Notes: generated by a model not told the origin, from the letters alone. Shown: positions 7,720 through 17,786, numbered from the stretch's first letter. The stretch: DNA of 64,000 nt from Streptomonospora nanhaiensis (GCF_026642255.1 NZ_CP113264.1:992001-1056000); one strand, 5' to 3'. Program-made: numbers and translations.

Positions 7720-9692
7720 GACCCGTCCTCCTCGGCGGCGCCGCCCGCCGTCTCGTCCGCCGGGTGCGCTCCACCCGCCGCGTCCGCCCCGTCCTGCCCG
7801 GGCAGCTCCTCCTCCGTCAGGTACTTGGACAGCTCCTCGCGCTCGAAGAGGGCGAGGAGCGCGGCCGGGATGTCCGCGACCGGGCGCCGGGCCAGGGTCA
7901 CCCGGTCGGCCCGGTCCGCCCGCACCTCCAGGTTCACCCGCCGCCACTCCGCGGACATGGCCGGGAAGTCGTCCCGTGTGTGCCCGCCGCGCGACTCCTC
8001 GCGCTCCAGGGCGGCCGCGGTGATCGCCCGCGACACCAGGATCATGTTGGGAAGGGCGAGCGCCAGGTGCCATCCCGGGTTGTAGACGCGGTCGCCGGGG
8101 GCGCTGAGCACGGACGACCGCTCCCCCAGGGAGTCCAGCCGGGCGATGGCCTCCGCCATCTCCGGTCCGCGCCGGATGATCCCCACCAGGTCGTTCATGG
8201 TGTCCTGGAGTTCGGCGTGGAGCGTGTAGGGGTTCTCGCCGCCGCCCTGCTTGAGGAACTCCAGCGCGTACCGGGCCGACGCGGCGGCGACTCGGTCCAC
8301 GGCCTCCCCCGCGACCGCCCCGCGGCCCGGACCGTCCGCGTACGCGGCGGCGGCCAGGCCGGCGCGGCGGCCGAACACCAGCAGGTCCGACAGGGAGTTG
8401 CCGCCGAGCCGGTTGGAGCCGTGCATGCCCCCCGCGACCTCGCCGGCGGCGTACAGCCCCGGCACGTCGGAGGCGGCGGTGTCGGCGTCCACCCGCACCC
8501 CGCCCATCACGTAGTGGCAGGTGGGGCCCACCTCCATGGGCTCGGCGGTGATGTCCACGTCCGCCAGCTCCTTGAACTGGTGGTGCATGGACGGCAGGCG
8601 CCTGCGGATCTCCTCGGCAGGGAGCCGCGTGGACACGTCGAGGAACACGCCGCCGTGCGGGGAGCCGCGCCCCTCCTTGACCTCGTTGTTGATGGCCCGC
8701 GCCACCTCGTCGCGGGGCAGAAGCTCGGGGGGCCTGCGGTGGTTCGCCGGGTCGTCGTACCAGCCGTCCGCCTCCGACTCCGTCTCGGCGTACTGGGAGC
8801 GGAACACGTCCGGCACGTAGTCGAACATGAAGCGCCTGCCCTCGGAGTTGCGCAGCACGCCGCCGTCGCCGCGCACCGACTCCGTGACGAGGATGCCCTT
8901 GACCGAGGGCGGCCAGACCATGCCGGTGGGGTGGAACTGGACGAACTCCATGTTGATGAGCGAGGCCCCCGCCCGCAGGGCCAGGGCGTGCCCGTCCCCG
9001 GTGTACTCCCAGGAGTTCGACGTGGTCCGGAACGCCTTGCCGATGCCGCCGGTGGCGAGGACGACCGCGGGGGCCTCGAAGACCACGAACCCGCCGTCCG
9101 CGCGCCGGTAGCCGAACGCGCCCGCGATCCTCCCGCCGTCGGTGACGAGCTCGGTGACCGCGGTCTCGGCGAACACCCGCAGCCGGGCCTCGGGGTCGCC
9201 CAGCTCGGCGGCGTCGGCCTGCTGGAGGGCGACGATCCGCTGCTGGAGGGTCCGGATCATCTCCAGCCCGGTGCGGTCGCCCACGTGCGCCAGCCGCGGG
9301 TACTCGTGGCCGCCGAAGTTGCGCTGGCTGATCCTCCCGTCCGCGGTGCGGTCGAACAGCGCGCCCCAGTGCTCCAGTTCGAGGATGCGCTCCGGGGCCT
9401 CGCGGGCGTGTAGTTCGGCCATCCTCGGGTCGTTGAGGAACTTGCCGCCGCGGATGGTGTCGCGGAAGTGTACGGGCCACGCGTCGGAGGGGTTGGCGTT
9501 GCCCAGCGCGGCGGCGGCCCCGCCCTCGGCCATCACCGTGTGGGCCTTGCCGAACAGCGACTTGGAGATGACCGCGGTGCGCTTGCCCTGCTCGCGGGCG
9601 GCGATCGCCGCGCGGAGCCCGGCTCCGCCCGCACCGATCACCACGACGTCGTAGGTGTACCGGGTGATGCCGGTGTCTGCTGTGGGGGGCAT
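7716..9692 (-). CDS. succinate dehydrogenase (Sdh1 type) flavoprotein subunit
   Basis: Catalytic FAD subunit that oxidises succinate to fumarate at the inner face of the membrane. The 658-residue protein has the N-terminal dinucleotide fold VVVIGAGGAGLRAAIAA, the FAD-attachment context SLFGKAHTVMAEGG (the His for covalent FAD), the active-site segment QFHPTG, HYVMGGVRVD and SNRLGGNSLSDLLVFG. Length and order agree with mycobacterial Sdh1 (Rv0248c). The C-terminal 30 residues are Ala-, Asp- and Glu-rich. The start is ATG 9692, 38 nt after the anchor gene; the stop overlaps the iron-sulfur gene. The complex could also run as a fumarate reductase, which sequence alone cannot settle. Confidence 0.96.
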   Translation of the reverse strand: MPPTADTGITRYTYDVVVIGAGGAGLRAAIAAREQGKRTAVISKSLFGKAHTVMAEGGAAAALGNANPSDAWPVHFRDTIRGGKFLNDPRMAELHAREAPERILELEHWGALFDRTADGRISQRNFGGHEYPRLAHVGDRTGLEMIRTLQQRIVALQQADAAELGDPEARLRVFAETAVTELVTDGGRIAGAFGYRRADGGFVVFEAPAVVLATGGIGKAFRTTSNSWEYTGDGHALALRAGASLINMEFVQFHPTGMVWPPSVKGILVTESVRGDGGVLRNSEGRRFMFDYVPDVFRSQYAETESEADGWYDDPANHRRPPELLPRDEVARAINNEVKEGRGSPHGGVFLDVSTRLPAEEIRRRLPSMHHQFKELADVDITAEPMEVGPTCHYVMGGVRVDADTAASDVPGLYAAGEVAGGMHGSNRLGGNSLSDLLVFGRRAGLAAAAYADGPGRGAVAGEAVDRVAAASARYALEFLKQGGGENPYTLHAELQDTMNDLVGIIRRGPEMAEAIARLDSLGERSSVLSAPGDRVYNPGWHLALALPNMILVSRAITAAALEREESRGGHTRDDFPAMSAEWRRVNLEVRADRADRVTLARRPVADIPAALLALFEREELSKYLTEEELPGQDGADAAGGAHPADETAGGAAEEDGS

Positions 9693-9730
9693 GTGGGTGT
9701 GCCTTTCCAGGGGACGGCCCTCCCCGGGGC

Positions 9731-10555
9731 TCAGTTGAGGATCCGCAGGTCGGTGATGGTGCCGCTGGCCATCAGGGCGACGTAGGCGTCGGTGGCCATC
9801 AGGGACGCGATGCTGAACCAGCCGAAGTACATGTGCCGGTCGTTGAGGGTCGAGACGCGGCTCCACATCCAGTAGCGGACGGGGTGCCTGCCGAAGCTGC
9901 GCAGGCGCCCGCCCATGATGTGGCGGCAGGAGTGGCAGCTGAGCGTGTAGCCCCAGAGCATCAGCACGTTGACGACCATGACGAGGTTGCCGAGGCCGAT
10001 GCCGAAGCCGCCGTCGGTCCCGTGGAAGAAGGCGACCGCGGTGTCCCACGTGTTGACCAGGGTGATGGCGAGGGCGACGTAGAAGAAGTAGCGGTGGCCG
10101 TTCTGGGGGAGCATCAGCGGCCGGGTCTCACCGGTGTACCGGCTGTGCGGCTCGCGTACGGCGCACGCGGTGGGCGCCTGCCAGATCGAGCGGTAGTAGG
10201 CCTTGCGGTAGTAGTAGCAGGTCACCCGGAACAGCAGCAGGAAGGGCAGGCTGAGCAGGGCGTAGGGGACGAGCGGGGGGAACTCGACGGGGAGCCGTCC
10301 GAACAGCGCGGCCTCGGGCGCGCACTGCTGTGCCAGGCACGGCGAGTAGAACGGGGTCAGGTAGTGGTGCTCCGCCACCCAGTAGTGGTCCTGCTGGAAC
10401 ACCCGGAAGGTGGCGTAGACCACGAAGGCGGCCAGGCCGGCGGTCGTGAGGACCGGACCGAGCCACCATCGGTCGGTCCGCAGGGTTCGTCGGGGGATGC
10501 GCGCCCGGACGGCTCCGGTGCGCGCGCTGTCGTCGGGGGTCACCGAGGTCTCCAC
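9731..10555 (-). CDS. Sdh1-type succinate dehydrogenase membrane anchor
   Basis: The 274-residue integral membrane protein is the quinone-side anchor of Sdh1, matching Rv0249c in length (about 273) and position. Hydrophobic segments lie near residues 32-52, 95-113, 155-175, 185-205 and 243-263, so about five membrane helices. Polar motifs stand out: SCHSCRH at 206-212 (Cys207, His208, Cys210, His212) at the end of helix 4, plus Cys113 and Cys131. The mycobacterial Sdh1 structure was reported to hold a membrane-embedded Rieske-type 2Fe-2S cluster instead of haem; I infer that this motif supplies the ligands. It is the first gene of the operon, and the 324-nt region upstream carries operator-like elements. 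Confidence 0.92.
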   Translation of the reverse strand: METSVTPDDSARTGAVRARIPRRTLRTDRWWLGPVLTTAGLAAFVVYATFRVFQQDHYWVAEHHYLTPFYSPCLAQQCAPEAALFGRLPVEFPPLVPYALLSLPFLLLFRVTCYYYRKAYYRSIWQAPTACAVREPHSRYTGETRPLMLPQNGHRYFFYVALAITLVNTWDTAVAFFHGTDGGFGIGLGNLVMVVNVLMLWGYTLSCHSCRHIMGGRLRSFGRHPVRYWMWSRVSTLNDRHMYFGWFSIASLMATDAYVALMASGTITDLRILN

Positions 10556-10690
10556 CTCCTGTGGAGAGGGCGCCGGCCGGGCGCCGACCGGGGTGCGGGA
10601 CCCCGGGCCCGGGCGGTGACCGCTCTCCGTGAGTGCTGCACGGCTACGGGAGAAGCTGTAGGACCGGTCTGCAACGCAACGTTAGGACGT

Positions 10691-10706
10691 TGTGATCACG
10701 GTCACG
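10691..10706. promoter_or_regulatory. Crp/GlxR-type cAMP-receptor site
   Basis: TGTGA-N6-TCACG matches the Crp-family operator TGTGA-N6-TCACA in 9 of 10 conserved positions. It lies about 140 nt upstream of the first Sdh1 gene. Mycobacterial and corynebacterial Crp/GlxR proteins use this motif for central-metabolism genes, and a class III adenylyl cyclase is encoded at 5001. Control of Sdh1 by cAMP is an inference. Confidence 0.5.
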
Positions 10707-10746
10707 TCCCGGCTGTGGAGAAACCCCTGGGAGGCGAGTGTGAAAT

Positions 10747-10818
10747 AGGCCACTTTTAGTCATTCATTTGTGGCCTTTCGTCATTAAAAGCAGACGAACA
10801 TCCCGAGTGTCATGTTCG
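10747..10818. promoter_or_regulatory. AT-rich intergenic island with two inverted repeats
   Basis: The 324-nt gap between the Sdh1 anchor gene and the lysR end is mostly GC-rich, but about 10735-10870 is strikingly AT-rich. It holds AGGCCAC (10747-10753) paired with GTGGCCT (10770-10776), and CGAACAT (10795-10801) paired with ATGTTCG (10812-10818). A perfect TTGACA at 10825 on the plus strand has no -10 partner. These look like operators for Sdh1 or a small transcript; neither is proven. No open frame here looks like a gene. Confidence 0.45.
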
Positions 10819-10879
10819 TTGTTTTTGACAAAAGTGTGGCGATAGGGGGTGGGATTGCCCTCTGGGGTTTTCGGGTGGC

Positions 10880-11875
10880 TCAGGGCATTTCTCCCGTATT
10901 CCTACCGGAGAACCTGTCTTCCTCGGGTCCGCCCGCGCTCGCGTCCGAGATCAGCACCTCCAGATCCGGGCCCAGGTCCTCCTTCGACATCCCCAGCAGG
11001 TACTCGTTGAGGTGTCGGCGGAAGGCGTCCGCCGAGTGCGAGGGCTCCACGTCCTTGCGCCGCGCCAGGGCCACGGTCCGGAGCAGGCGGGGCCGGGCCA
11101 GCGGCGTCCCGCGCAGGCCCGGCCGGTTCTTGAGCACCATGCTCGGCACGACGGCCAGACCCAGCCCCGCCTCCACGAAGCGCAGCACGGCGTCCATCTC
11201 CCCGCCCTCCACCGCCAGGTCGGGCTCGAAGCCGGCGGCCCGGCAGGCGCGCAGCGTGGCCTCGCGCACGTCGTACCCGCGCCGGAACATCACCAGCGCC
11301 CGCTCCCGGAGCTCGGTGATCCGGATCGACGCCCTTCCGTTGGGGGAGGGCTGCGACATCGGGCTCACCACGACCAGGTTCTCCCTCAGGATCGGCGTGG
11401 TCGAGAAGTCGGGGTCGCTGCTCTGGAGGGGGAGGATGATCAGCGCCAGGTCCAGCTCCCCCCGTCCCAGGTCCCGGATGAGGTCGCGCGAACCGCTCTC
11501 CTCCACCTGGAGTTCGATCCCGGGGAAGCGGGTATGGAAGTGGGCGAGAACATCGGCCAGCAGTCCCGCGCACAGCGAGGGGGTCGCCCCGAGGCGCACC
11601 CGCCCGCGACGCACCCCGGCCAGTTCGGCCACCTCCCGACGGGCCGTCTCCAGGTCGGTGAGCATGCGCTGGGCCAGCGGGAGCAGCGCCTCGCCCGCCG
11701 GGGTGAGTGTGATGTTTCCCCGGGCACGACTGAATAACGGCGCGCCCAACTCCCGCTCAAGGCTGCGGATCTGTTTGCTCAAGCTCGGCTGGGCGACGCG
11801 TGAAAGCTCGGCTGCGCGGGTGAAATGGCGGGTGCGGGCCACGGCGACGAAGTAAGCCAGCTGCTGGAACTGCAT
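10880..11875 (-). CDS. LysR family transcriptional regulator
   Basis: The 331-residue protein has the N-terminal LysR winged helix (residues 1-60: MQFQQLAYFVAVAR, then the helix-turn-helix around FTRAAELSRVAQPSLSKQIR) and a periplasmic-binding-like effector domain from about residue 90. It is transcribed away from sdhCAB and toward the Sdh1 operon, so it sits between the two succinate dehydrogenases. Its ATG is 2 nt from the intergenic palindrome, and a minus-strand -10 TAGGCT lies 7 nt before the ATG, suggesting a leaderless, autoregulated mRNA. LysR proteins usually act on the divergent neighbour, here sdhC. The inducer is unknown; a C4-dicarboxylate is only a guess. Confidence 0.93.
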   Translation of the reverse strand: MQFQQLAYFVAVARTRHFTRAAELSRVAQPSLSKQIRSLERELGAPLFSRARGNITLTPAGEALLPLAQRMLTDLETARREVAELAGVRRGRVRLGATPSLCAGLLADVLAHFHTRFPGIELQVEESGSRDLIRDLGRGELDLALIILPLQSSDPDFSTTPILRENLVVVSPMSQPSPNGRASIRITELRERALVMFRRGYDVREATLRACRAAGFEPDLAVEGGEMDAVLRFVEAGLGLAVVPSMVLKNRPGLRGTPLARPRLLRTVALARRKDVEPSHSADAFRRHLNEYLLGMSKEDLGPDLEVLISDASAGGPEEDRFSGRNTGEMP

Positions 11876-11876
11876 G

Positions 11877-11899
11877 CTCCATAGCCTAAGGCTATGGAG
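11877..11899. promoter_or_regulatory. LysR operator palindrome with overlapping divergent -10 boxes
   Basis: A perfect 10-bp inverted repeat, CTCCATAGCC and GGCTATGGAG with 3 nt between, fills the lysR-sdhC gap next to lysR. Its core ATAGCC..GGCTAT fits the T-N11-A LysR-box pattern. The plus strand contains TAGCCT (11882-11887) and the minus strand TAGGCT (11888-11883), both good -10 hexamers, so bound regulator would cover both promoters. Confidence 0.75.
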
Positions 11900-11955
11900 A
11901 CCAGGGTCCCGATGACTTGGACGTCCGAGTTAACCCGAAATTAAAGTGGCAGGCT

Positions 11956-12657
11956 GTGGCGAACAGTACCTTGACCAAGAAGCGATCTACGGCCTACAGG
12001 TCCACGGTGGCGCTCAAGTCCGCGATGGCGGTCACCGGCGTGATCCTTGTGCTGTACCTGATCGCGCACATGTACGGCAACCTGAAAGTCTTCTCGGGCC
12101 AGGAGGCCTTCGACGGCTACGCGCACGGCCTCCGTGAGCTCGGCTATCCGCTCCTGCCCGAGAGCGGCTTCCTGTGGATCGCGCGCATCGTTCTGCTGGC
12201 GAGCGTCCTCATCCACATCTACTCCGCGGTGGTCCTCACGCTGCGCGCGCGCAAGGCCCGCACCGACCGCTACCAGGTGAAGAAGCGGGTGCAGCGCACC
12301 TACGCCTCGTACACCATGCGCTACGGCGGCATCCTCATCGCGCTCTTCGTGATCTTCCACATCCTGCACCTGACGGTGAACGTCATCGCTCCCGGCGGCA
12401 AGTCGGACAGCCCGTACGAGCGGCTCGTGGGCGGATTCCAGCCCGAGTTCTGGTACGTGACGCTGTTCTACCTCGCCTCCGTGATCGCGGTCGGTTTCCA
12501 CCTGCGTCACGGTGTGTGGAGCGGGATGGCCACGCTCGGCTTCAACAAGGCCAGCCGCCAGGGCAAGATCAACACGGTCGCCATGGCGATCGCCGTGGTC
12601 GTGACCGTCGGCTTCCTGCTCCCGCCCCTGGCGGTCACCTTTGGACTGGTGAGTTAA
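11956..12657 (+). CDS. sdhC: succinate dehydrogenase cytochrome b subunit (B. subtilis type)
   Basis: Membrane anchor of the second succinate dehydrogenase. The protein (233 residues from GTG 11956) has five predicted helices: roughly 20-40, 75-97, 120-142, 163-183 and 205-225. Candidate haem-ligand histidines lie in the helices (LIAHMYGN, VLIHIYSA, FHILHLTVN, GFHLRHGVW), as in the di-haem B-type anchors. The frame is open from TTG 11917, but GTG 11956 has GGCAGG just upstream and gives a conserved-looking N-terminus. It is the first gene of sdhCAB and is divergent from lysR. Its stop codon directly abuts the TTG start of sdhA. Confidence 0.93.
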   Translation: MANSTLTKKRSTAYRSTVALKSAMAVTGVILVLYLIAHMYGNLKVFSGQEAFDGYAHGLRELGYPLLPESGFLWIARIVLLASVLIHIYSAVVLTLRARKARTDRYQVKKRVQRTYASYTMRYGGILIALFVIFHILHLTVNVIAPGGKSDSPYERLVGGFQPEFWYVTLFYLASVIAVGFHLRHGVWSGMATLGFNKASRQGKINTVAMAIAVVVTVGFLLPPLAVTFGLVS

Positions 12658-14600
<1,943 letters not shown>

Positions 14601-14604
<4 letters not shown>

Positions 14605-15347
14605 ACATCACCCTGCGCGTGTGGCGACAGAAGGGCCGTGACGACGAGGGTCGCATGGTCACCTACAAGCTCACCGACGTCTCGCCGGACATGTCCTTCC
14701 TGGAGATGCTCGACGTCCTCAACGAGAAGCTCACGCTGGAGAACGAGGACCCGGTCGCGTTCGACCACGACTGCCGCGAGGGCATCTGCGGCGCCTGCGG
14801 CGTCGTGATCGACGGCGAGGCCCACGGTCCCGAGCGCACCACCACCTGCCAGCTGCACATGCGCAGCTTCAAGGACGGCGACACCATCACGGTCGAGCCG
14901 TGGCGGGCCACGGCGTTCCCGGTCGTGAAGGACCTGGTCGTCGACCGGGGCGCGTTCGACCGCATCATCCAGGCGGGCGGCTTCATCAGCGCCCCGACGG
15001 GTACCGCGCCGGACGCCCACGCCAACCCGATCCCGAAGCCGGACGCGGACCGCGCCTTCGACGCCGCGACCTGCATCGGCTGCGGCGCCTGCGTGGCGGC
15101 GTGCCCGAACGCGTCCAGCATGCTGTTCACCGCGGCGAAGGTCACCCACCTCGGCATGCTCCCGCAGGGGCAGCCGGAGCGGGCGTCGCGCGTGGTGAAG
15201 ATGATCAACCAGCAGGACGAGGAGGACTTCGGCGGCTGCACCAACATCGGTGAGTGCGCCGCGGTCTGCCCGAAGGGCATCCCGCTGGACACCATCTCGC
15301 AGCTCAACCGCGACCTGCTGGGCTCGCTCAGCAAGGGCATCGGCTAG
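14601..15347 (+). CDS. sdhB: succinate dehydrogenase iron-sulfur subunit
   Basis: The 248-residue iron-sulfur protein links SdhA to the membrane anchor. Ligand motifs are [10 protein letters not shown] with a later Cys in TTCQLHM for the 2Fe-2S cluster, [13 protein letters not shown] for the 4Fe-4S cluster, and [15 protein letters not shown] for the 3Fe-4S/4Fe-4S region. The start is GTG 14601, overlapping the sdhA stop by 4 nt (GTGA). A strong hairpin follows, so sdhCAB is a closed three-gene operon. Confidence 0.96.
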
Positions 15348-15385
15348 GCACGACCCCTGCCGGGGGCACACCCCGGTCCGGTCCC

Positions 15386-15420
15386 ACGGGGCCGCACCCC
15401 TCCCGGGGGTGCGGCCCCGT
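15386..15420. terminator. terminator of sdhCAB
   Basis: A perfect 15-bp inverted repeat (15386-15400 and 15406-15420) with a 5-nt loop lies 38 nt after sdhB and before the convergent doc gene. It can serve both directions. Confidence 0.85.
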
Positions 15421-15433
15421 TCCCGTGCACGGG

Positions 15434-15820
15434 TCACCGCCGGGGGACCAGGAGCTTCCTCAGCCGCTCCGCGATCTCCGGAACGTCCACCAGCTCTCCC
15501 GTGGTGACGGCGATCACCAGGTCGTAGGACGCATCCTGGTCGACCGGGCCGAAGCCCTCTCCGTTGAGCCGGAGGAACGCCCTGGCACTGGTCCAGGCGA
15601 GCCTCTTGTTGCCGTCGGACAGCGGGTGCCCGATGAGCACCGACTGCATGAGGGCGGCGGCCTTCTGCCACAGGGCCGGGTACGCGTCTTCCCCGAACAC
15701 GGTCGTCTGCGGACGCAGCAGGGCGGCCTGGAGCAGGCCGACGTCCCTCATGGCCGCGGTGGCGGGCAGGACCGCCTGGATGATCACGGTGACGTCGGCC
15801 CTCGTGAGGTAGTGCGTCAC
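15434..15820 (-). CDS. Doc family toxin (Fic fold)
   Basis: The 128-residue protein is the size of phage P1 Doc. It carries the Fic/Doc active-site motif HPLSDGNKRLAW (consensus HxFx(D/N)(A/G)NK(R)) near residues 64-75. Doc proteins phosphorylate elongation factor Tu and halt translation; that activity is inferred from the family. Its GTG start overlaps the upstream antitoxin stop by 4 nt (GTGA), a classic toxin-antitoxin arrangement that keeps the antitoxin in excess. Leu replaces the usual Phe in HxFx, a tolerated substitution in Doc-like proteins. Confidence 0.92.
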   Translation of the reverse strand: MTHYLTRADVTVIIQAVLPATAAMRDVGLLQAALLRPQTTVFGEDAYPALWQKAAALMQSVLIGHPLSDGNKRLAWTSARAFLRLNGEGFGPVDQDASYDLVIAVTTGELVDVPEIAERLRKLLVPRR

Positions 15821-16017
15821 TCGGCCAGCCTCGCCAGGAGTTCGGCGTCCTCCTGGGCGATGTCCAGGGCGTACCGGCGCACCCTCTCGGTCTGGCGGCG
15901 CGCGAGGTACTCCCTCACGGCGAGCACGACCTCGGAGTTCACACTGGTGCCGTCCTCCTCGGCCGCCTCCTTGATGCGGGCGTGCACGTCCTCCGGGAGG
16001 CGCAGATTCATGTTCAT
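15817..16017 (-). CDS. antitoxin of the Doc module, ribbon-helix-helix type
   Basis: A 66-residue protein from ATG 16017 (a second ATG lies at 16011). The N-terminus MNLRLPEDVHARIKEAAEEDG followed by SVNSEVVLAVREYLARR resembles the Arc/MetJ-like ribbon-helix-helix DNA-binding fold; the charged C-terminal part probably binds and neutralises Doc. It precedes and overlaps the toxin gene, which is the main evidence for the role. It probably represses its own promoter. It differs from the Phd/YefM fold of the P1 antitoxin. Confidence 0.85.
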   Translation of the reverse strand: MNMNLRLPEDVHARIKEAAEEDGTSVNSEVVLAVREYLARRQTERVRRYALDIAQEDAELLARLAE

Positions 16018-16055
16018 ACGAACACGGTACCCAGGAGTGGTACCGACGAGCGGTA

Positions 16056-17039
16056 CTACCGGGCCCCGGACTCCTGGGCGCGGTGGTGGCGTGCCACCGC
16101 GTGGAAGGCCTCCTTCGGCGTCCATGCCGCCGGGTCGTCGGCGGGGGCCCGCACGAGGCCGAACCCCGCCATGTCCAGGTCGTACTCCGGGTCCTCGCTG
16201 TGCGGGAACCCGGGCATGGCGAAGGTGAACACGAAGGCCCCCTCCACGCCCCGGTCCTCGTACAGGTCGAGCAGTTCGGTGAGGTAGCGCGCCTGGACGC
16301 CCTCGTCGCGCACCGTGCCCCGGCGCAGGCGCGGCGGGTCGGCGAACCAGTTCACGGCGAAGAACGAGCCCGCGCCCCGGAGGCCGGCGCCCTCGTACGC
16401 GCCGCACCCGAACTCGGTGACGACGAACGGGCGCCCGGCCTCGTGCACGCGGGCGTCGAGGACCTCCGCGTAGGCGGCGTCGTCGGTGCCCGCCCGGTAC
16501 AGGTTCGTCCCGGCGACGTCGAACACCGACCAGTCCACCCGCTCCCACCCCGCGGCGCCGTAGGTGAGGGGGCCGTGGAAGCGCTCGCGCGCCACCGCGG
16601 CGGTGGTCGCGAGCAGGGTGTGGAGCCTGCGGTTCACGCGGCGGGAGAACAGCCTGAGCAGTCGGGGGCGCCTGATGATCTGGAGCCGGGAGAACTCGCC
16701 GGGGCCGGGGAGCAGCCCGCGGACGGTCAGCGAGAACTCGGTGCCGACCATCAGGGTGACCCGGCCCGGCCGGGCGGCGCGCAGCCCCTCGGCCATGTCC
16801 GCCACGGCGGCGAGGTGGGCGACCAGTTCGGCGGGCGTGCGGCCGTCGTGCCGGGGGCGCACCCACACGTCGAGGCCGGCGGCCAGGGCGGCCCCGGCCG
16901 CCGATTCCAGCTGTCCGACGTCGTCGCCGATCAGCATCACGGCCGTGCAGCGCAGGTCCTCCCGGACGGTGCGCATGTCGCGCTCGGCCAGACCGGCCGG
17001 AAGGTGGTCGGTGTGGTACGAGACGCCTCTGATGTTCAC
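16056..17039 (-). CDS. TIM-barrel glycosidase-like protein of unknown function
   Basis: The 327-residue soluble protein starts GVSYHTDHLPAGL and contains VMLIGDD, LDVWVRPRHDGR, LMVGTEFSLTVRG, VAGTNLYRA, FVVTEFGCGAY and EGAFVFTFA at spacings typical of glycoside hydrolase clan-A (alpha/beta)8 barrels. The Glu residues in GTEFSL and VTEFGCG sit where acid/base and nucleophile would be expected, but this is inference. Close relatives in actinobacteria are sometimes labelled abortive-infection proteins, without biochemical support that I know of. There is no signal peptide. The substrate is unknown. Confidence 0.6.
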   Translation of the reverse strand: MNIRGVSYHTDHLPAGLAERDMRTVREDLRCTAVMLIGDDVGQLESAAGAALAAGLDVWVRPRHDGRTPAELVAHLAAVADMAEGLRAARPGRVTLMVGTEFSLTVRGLLPGPGEFSRLQIIRRPRLLRLFSRRVNRRLHTLLATTAAVARERFHGPLTYGAAGWERVDWSVFDVAGTNLYRAGTDDAAYAEVLDARVHEAGRPFVVTEFGCGAYEGAGLRGAGSFFAVNWFADPPRLRRGTVRDEGVQARYLTELLDLYEDRGVEGAFVFTFAMPGFPHSEDPEYDLDMAGFGLVRAPADDPAAWTPKEAFHAVARHHRAQESGAR

Positions 17040-17090
17040 CCGGCCATCCTGTCAGCCCCGGAGGGAGGAGAGGGGGCGCCGGCGCCCCCG

Positions 17091-17735
17091 TCAGGCCGCG
17101 GGTGGGCGGACCATGCAGTACGCCGAGGGGGCCCGCGGGTCGCTGAGCACCCGCACCACCTGGAATCCGTACCGCTCGTAGTAGCCGAGGTTCGCGGGGT
17201 TCGTCGTGTCCAGGTGGACGGGGACGCCGTCCGCGTCGGCCCTCGCCAGGCCGGCGCGCAGCAGCTGCGAGCCCACGCCCGTCCCGCGGGCCCCGGGGTC
17301 GGCGCCCAGCAGGGCCAGGTACCAGTGCGGCTCCTCGGGGACGTCCGCGCGCAGTTCACCCGTGTACCGCGCGATCTCGGGGATCCGGGAGAGGCCGACC
17401 AGCCGGGACCAGTGCGGCAGCGACCGCAGCGTCACCGCGAACCCCTCGGGGGCCGCGCCGGGCGGCGCCCACAGGGCCGCGCCCCGCACCACCGGGCCGC
17501 GCACGGAGTCCTCGCGGCACTCGGCCACCGTGGTGTAGCCGCTCGGGACGTAGCCGAACCCGGCCAGGAGCGCGCAGGCCCGTGCGGTCCGCGCCATGCG
17601 CCGCTCCTCGGTCGGGAAGAACCAGCGGAAGAACGGGTCCTCGTGGAAGGCGCGCCCCAGGAGCCGGGTCACGGCGGGGACGTCGTTCATGTTCGCGGTG
17701 CGAAGGGTCCGCGCCGCGGCTGCCGTGGGGCTCAC
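17091..17735 (-). CDS. GNAT family N-acetyltransferase
   Basis: The 214-residue protein has the GNAT core: YLALLGADPGARGTGVGSQLL is the beta4-alpha3 segment with the acetyl-CoA pyrophosphate loop (expected Q/RxxGxG/A pattern), followed by VHLDTTNPANLGYYERYGFQVV. The N-terminal HEDPFFRWFFPTE motif is typical of a common actinobacterial subgroup with unknown substrates. It is a close paralogue of the next gene upstream (17876-18511), both beginning MSPT. The start is a GTG with an AGAGG-type site before it. Confidence 0.85.
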   Translation of the reverse strand: MSPTAAAARTLRTANMNDVPAVTRLLGRAFHEDPFFRWFFPTEERRMARTARACALLAGFGYVPSGYTTVAECREDSVRGPVVRGAALWAPPGAAPEGFAVTLRSLPHWSRLVGLSRIPEIARYTGELRADVPEEPHWYLALLGADPGARGTGVGSQLLRAGLARADADGVPVHLDTTNPANLGYYERYGFQVVRVLSDPRAPSAYCMVRPPAA

Positions 17736-17775
17736 GGGGGTGCCTCTTCCCTCTCACGGGACTCCGGTCAACGCT

Positions 17776-17786
17776 CATGGTAGATC
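17776..17786 (-). promoter_or_regulatory. shared promoter motif upstream of first GNAT gene
   Basis: Read on the minus strand, GATCTACCATG contains a TACCAT -10 hexamer about 41 nt before the GNAT start. The same 11 bases occur before the paralogous GNAT gene at 18547-18557, so the promoter was probably duplicated with the gene. Confidence 0.5.

Noticed and set aside
10825..10830. perfect TTGACA as a promoter -35
   Set aside because: No -10-like hexamer lies 16-19 nt downstream, and no plus-strand gene starts before 11956.
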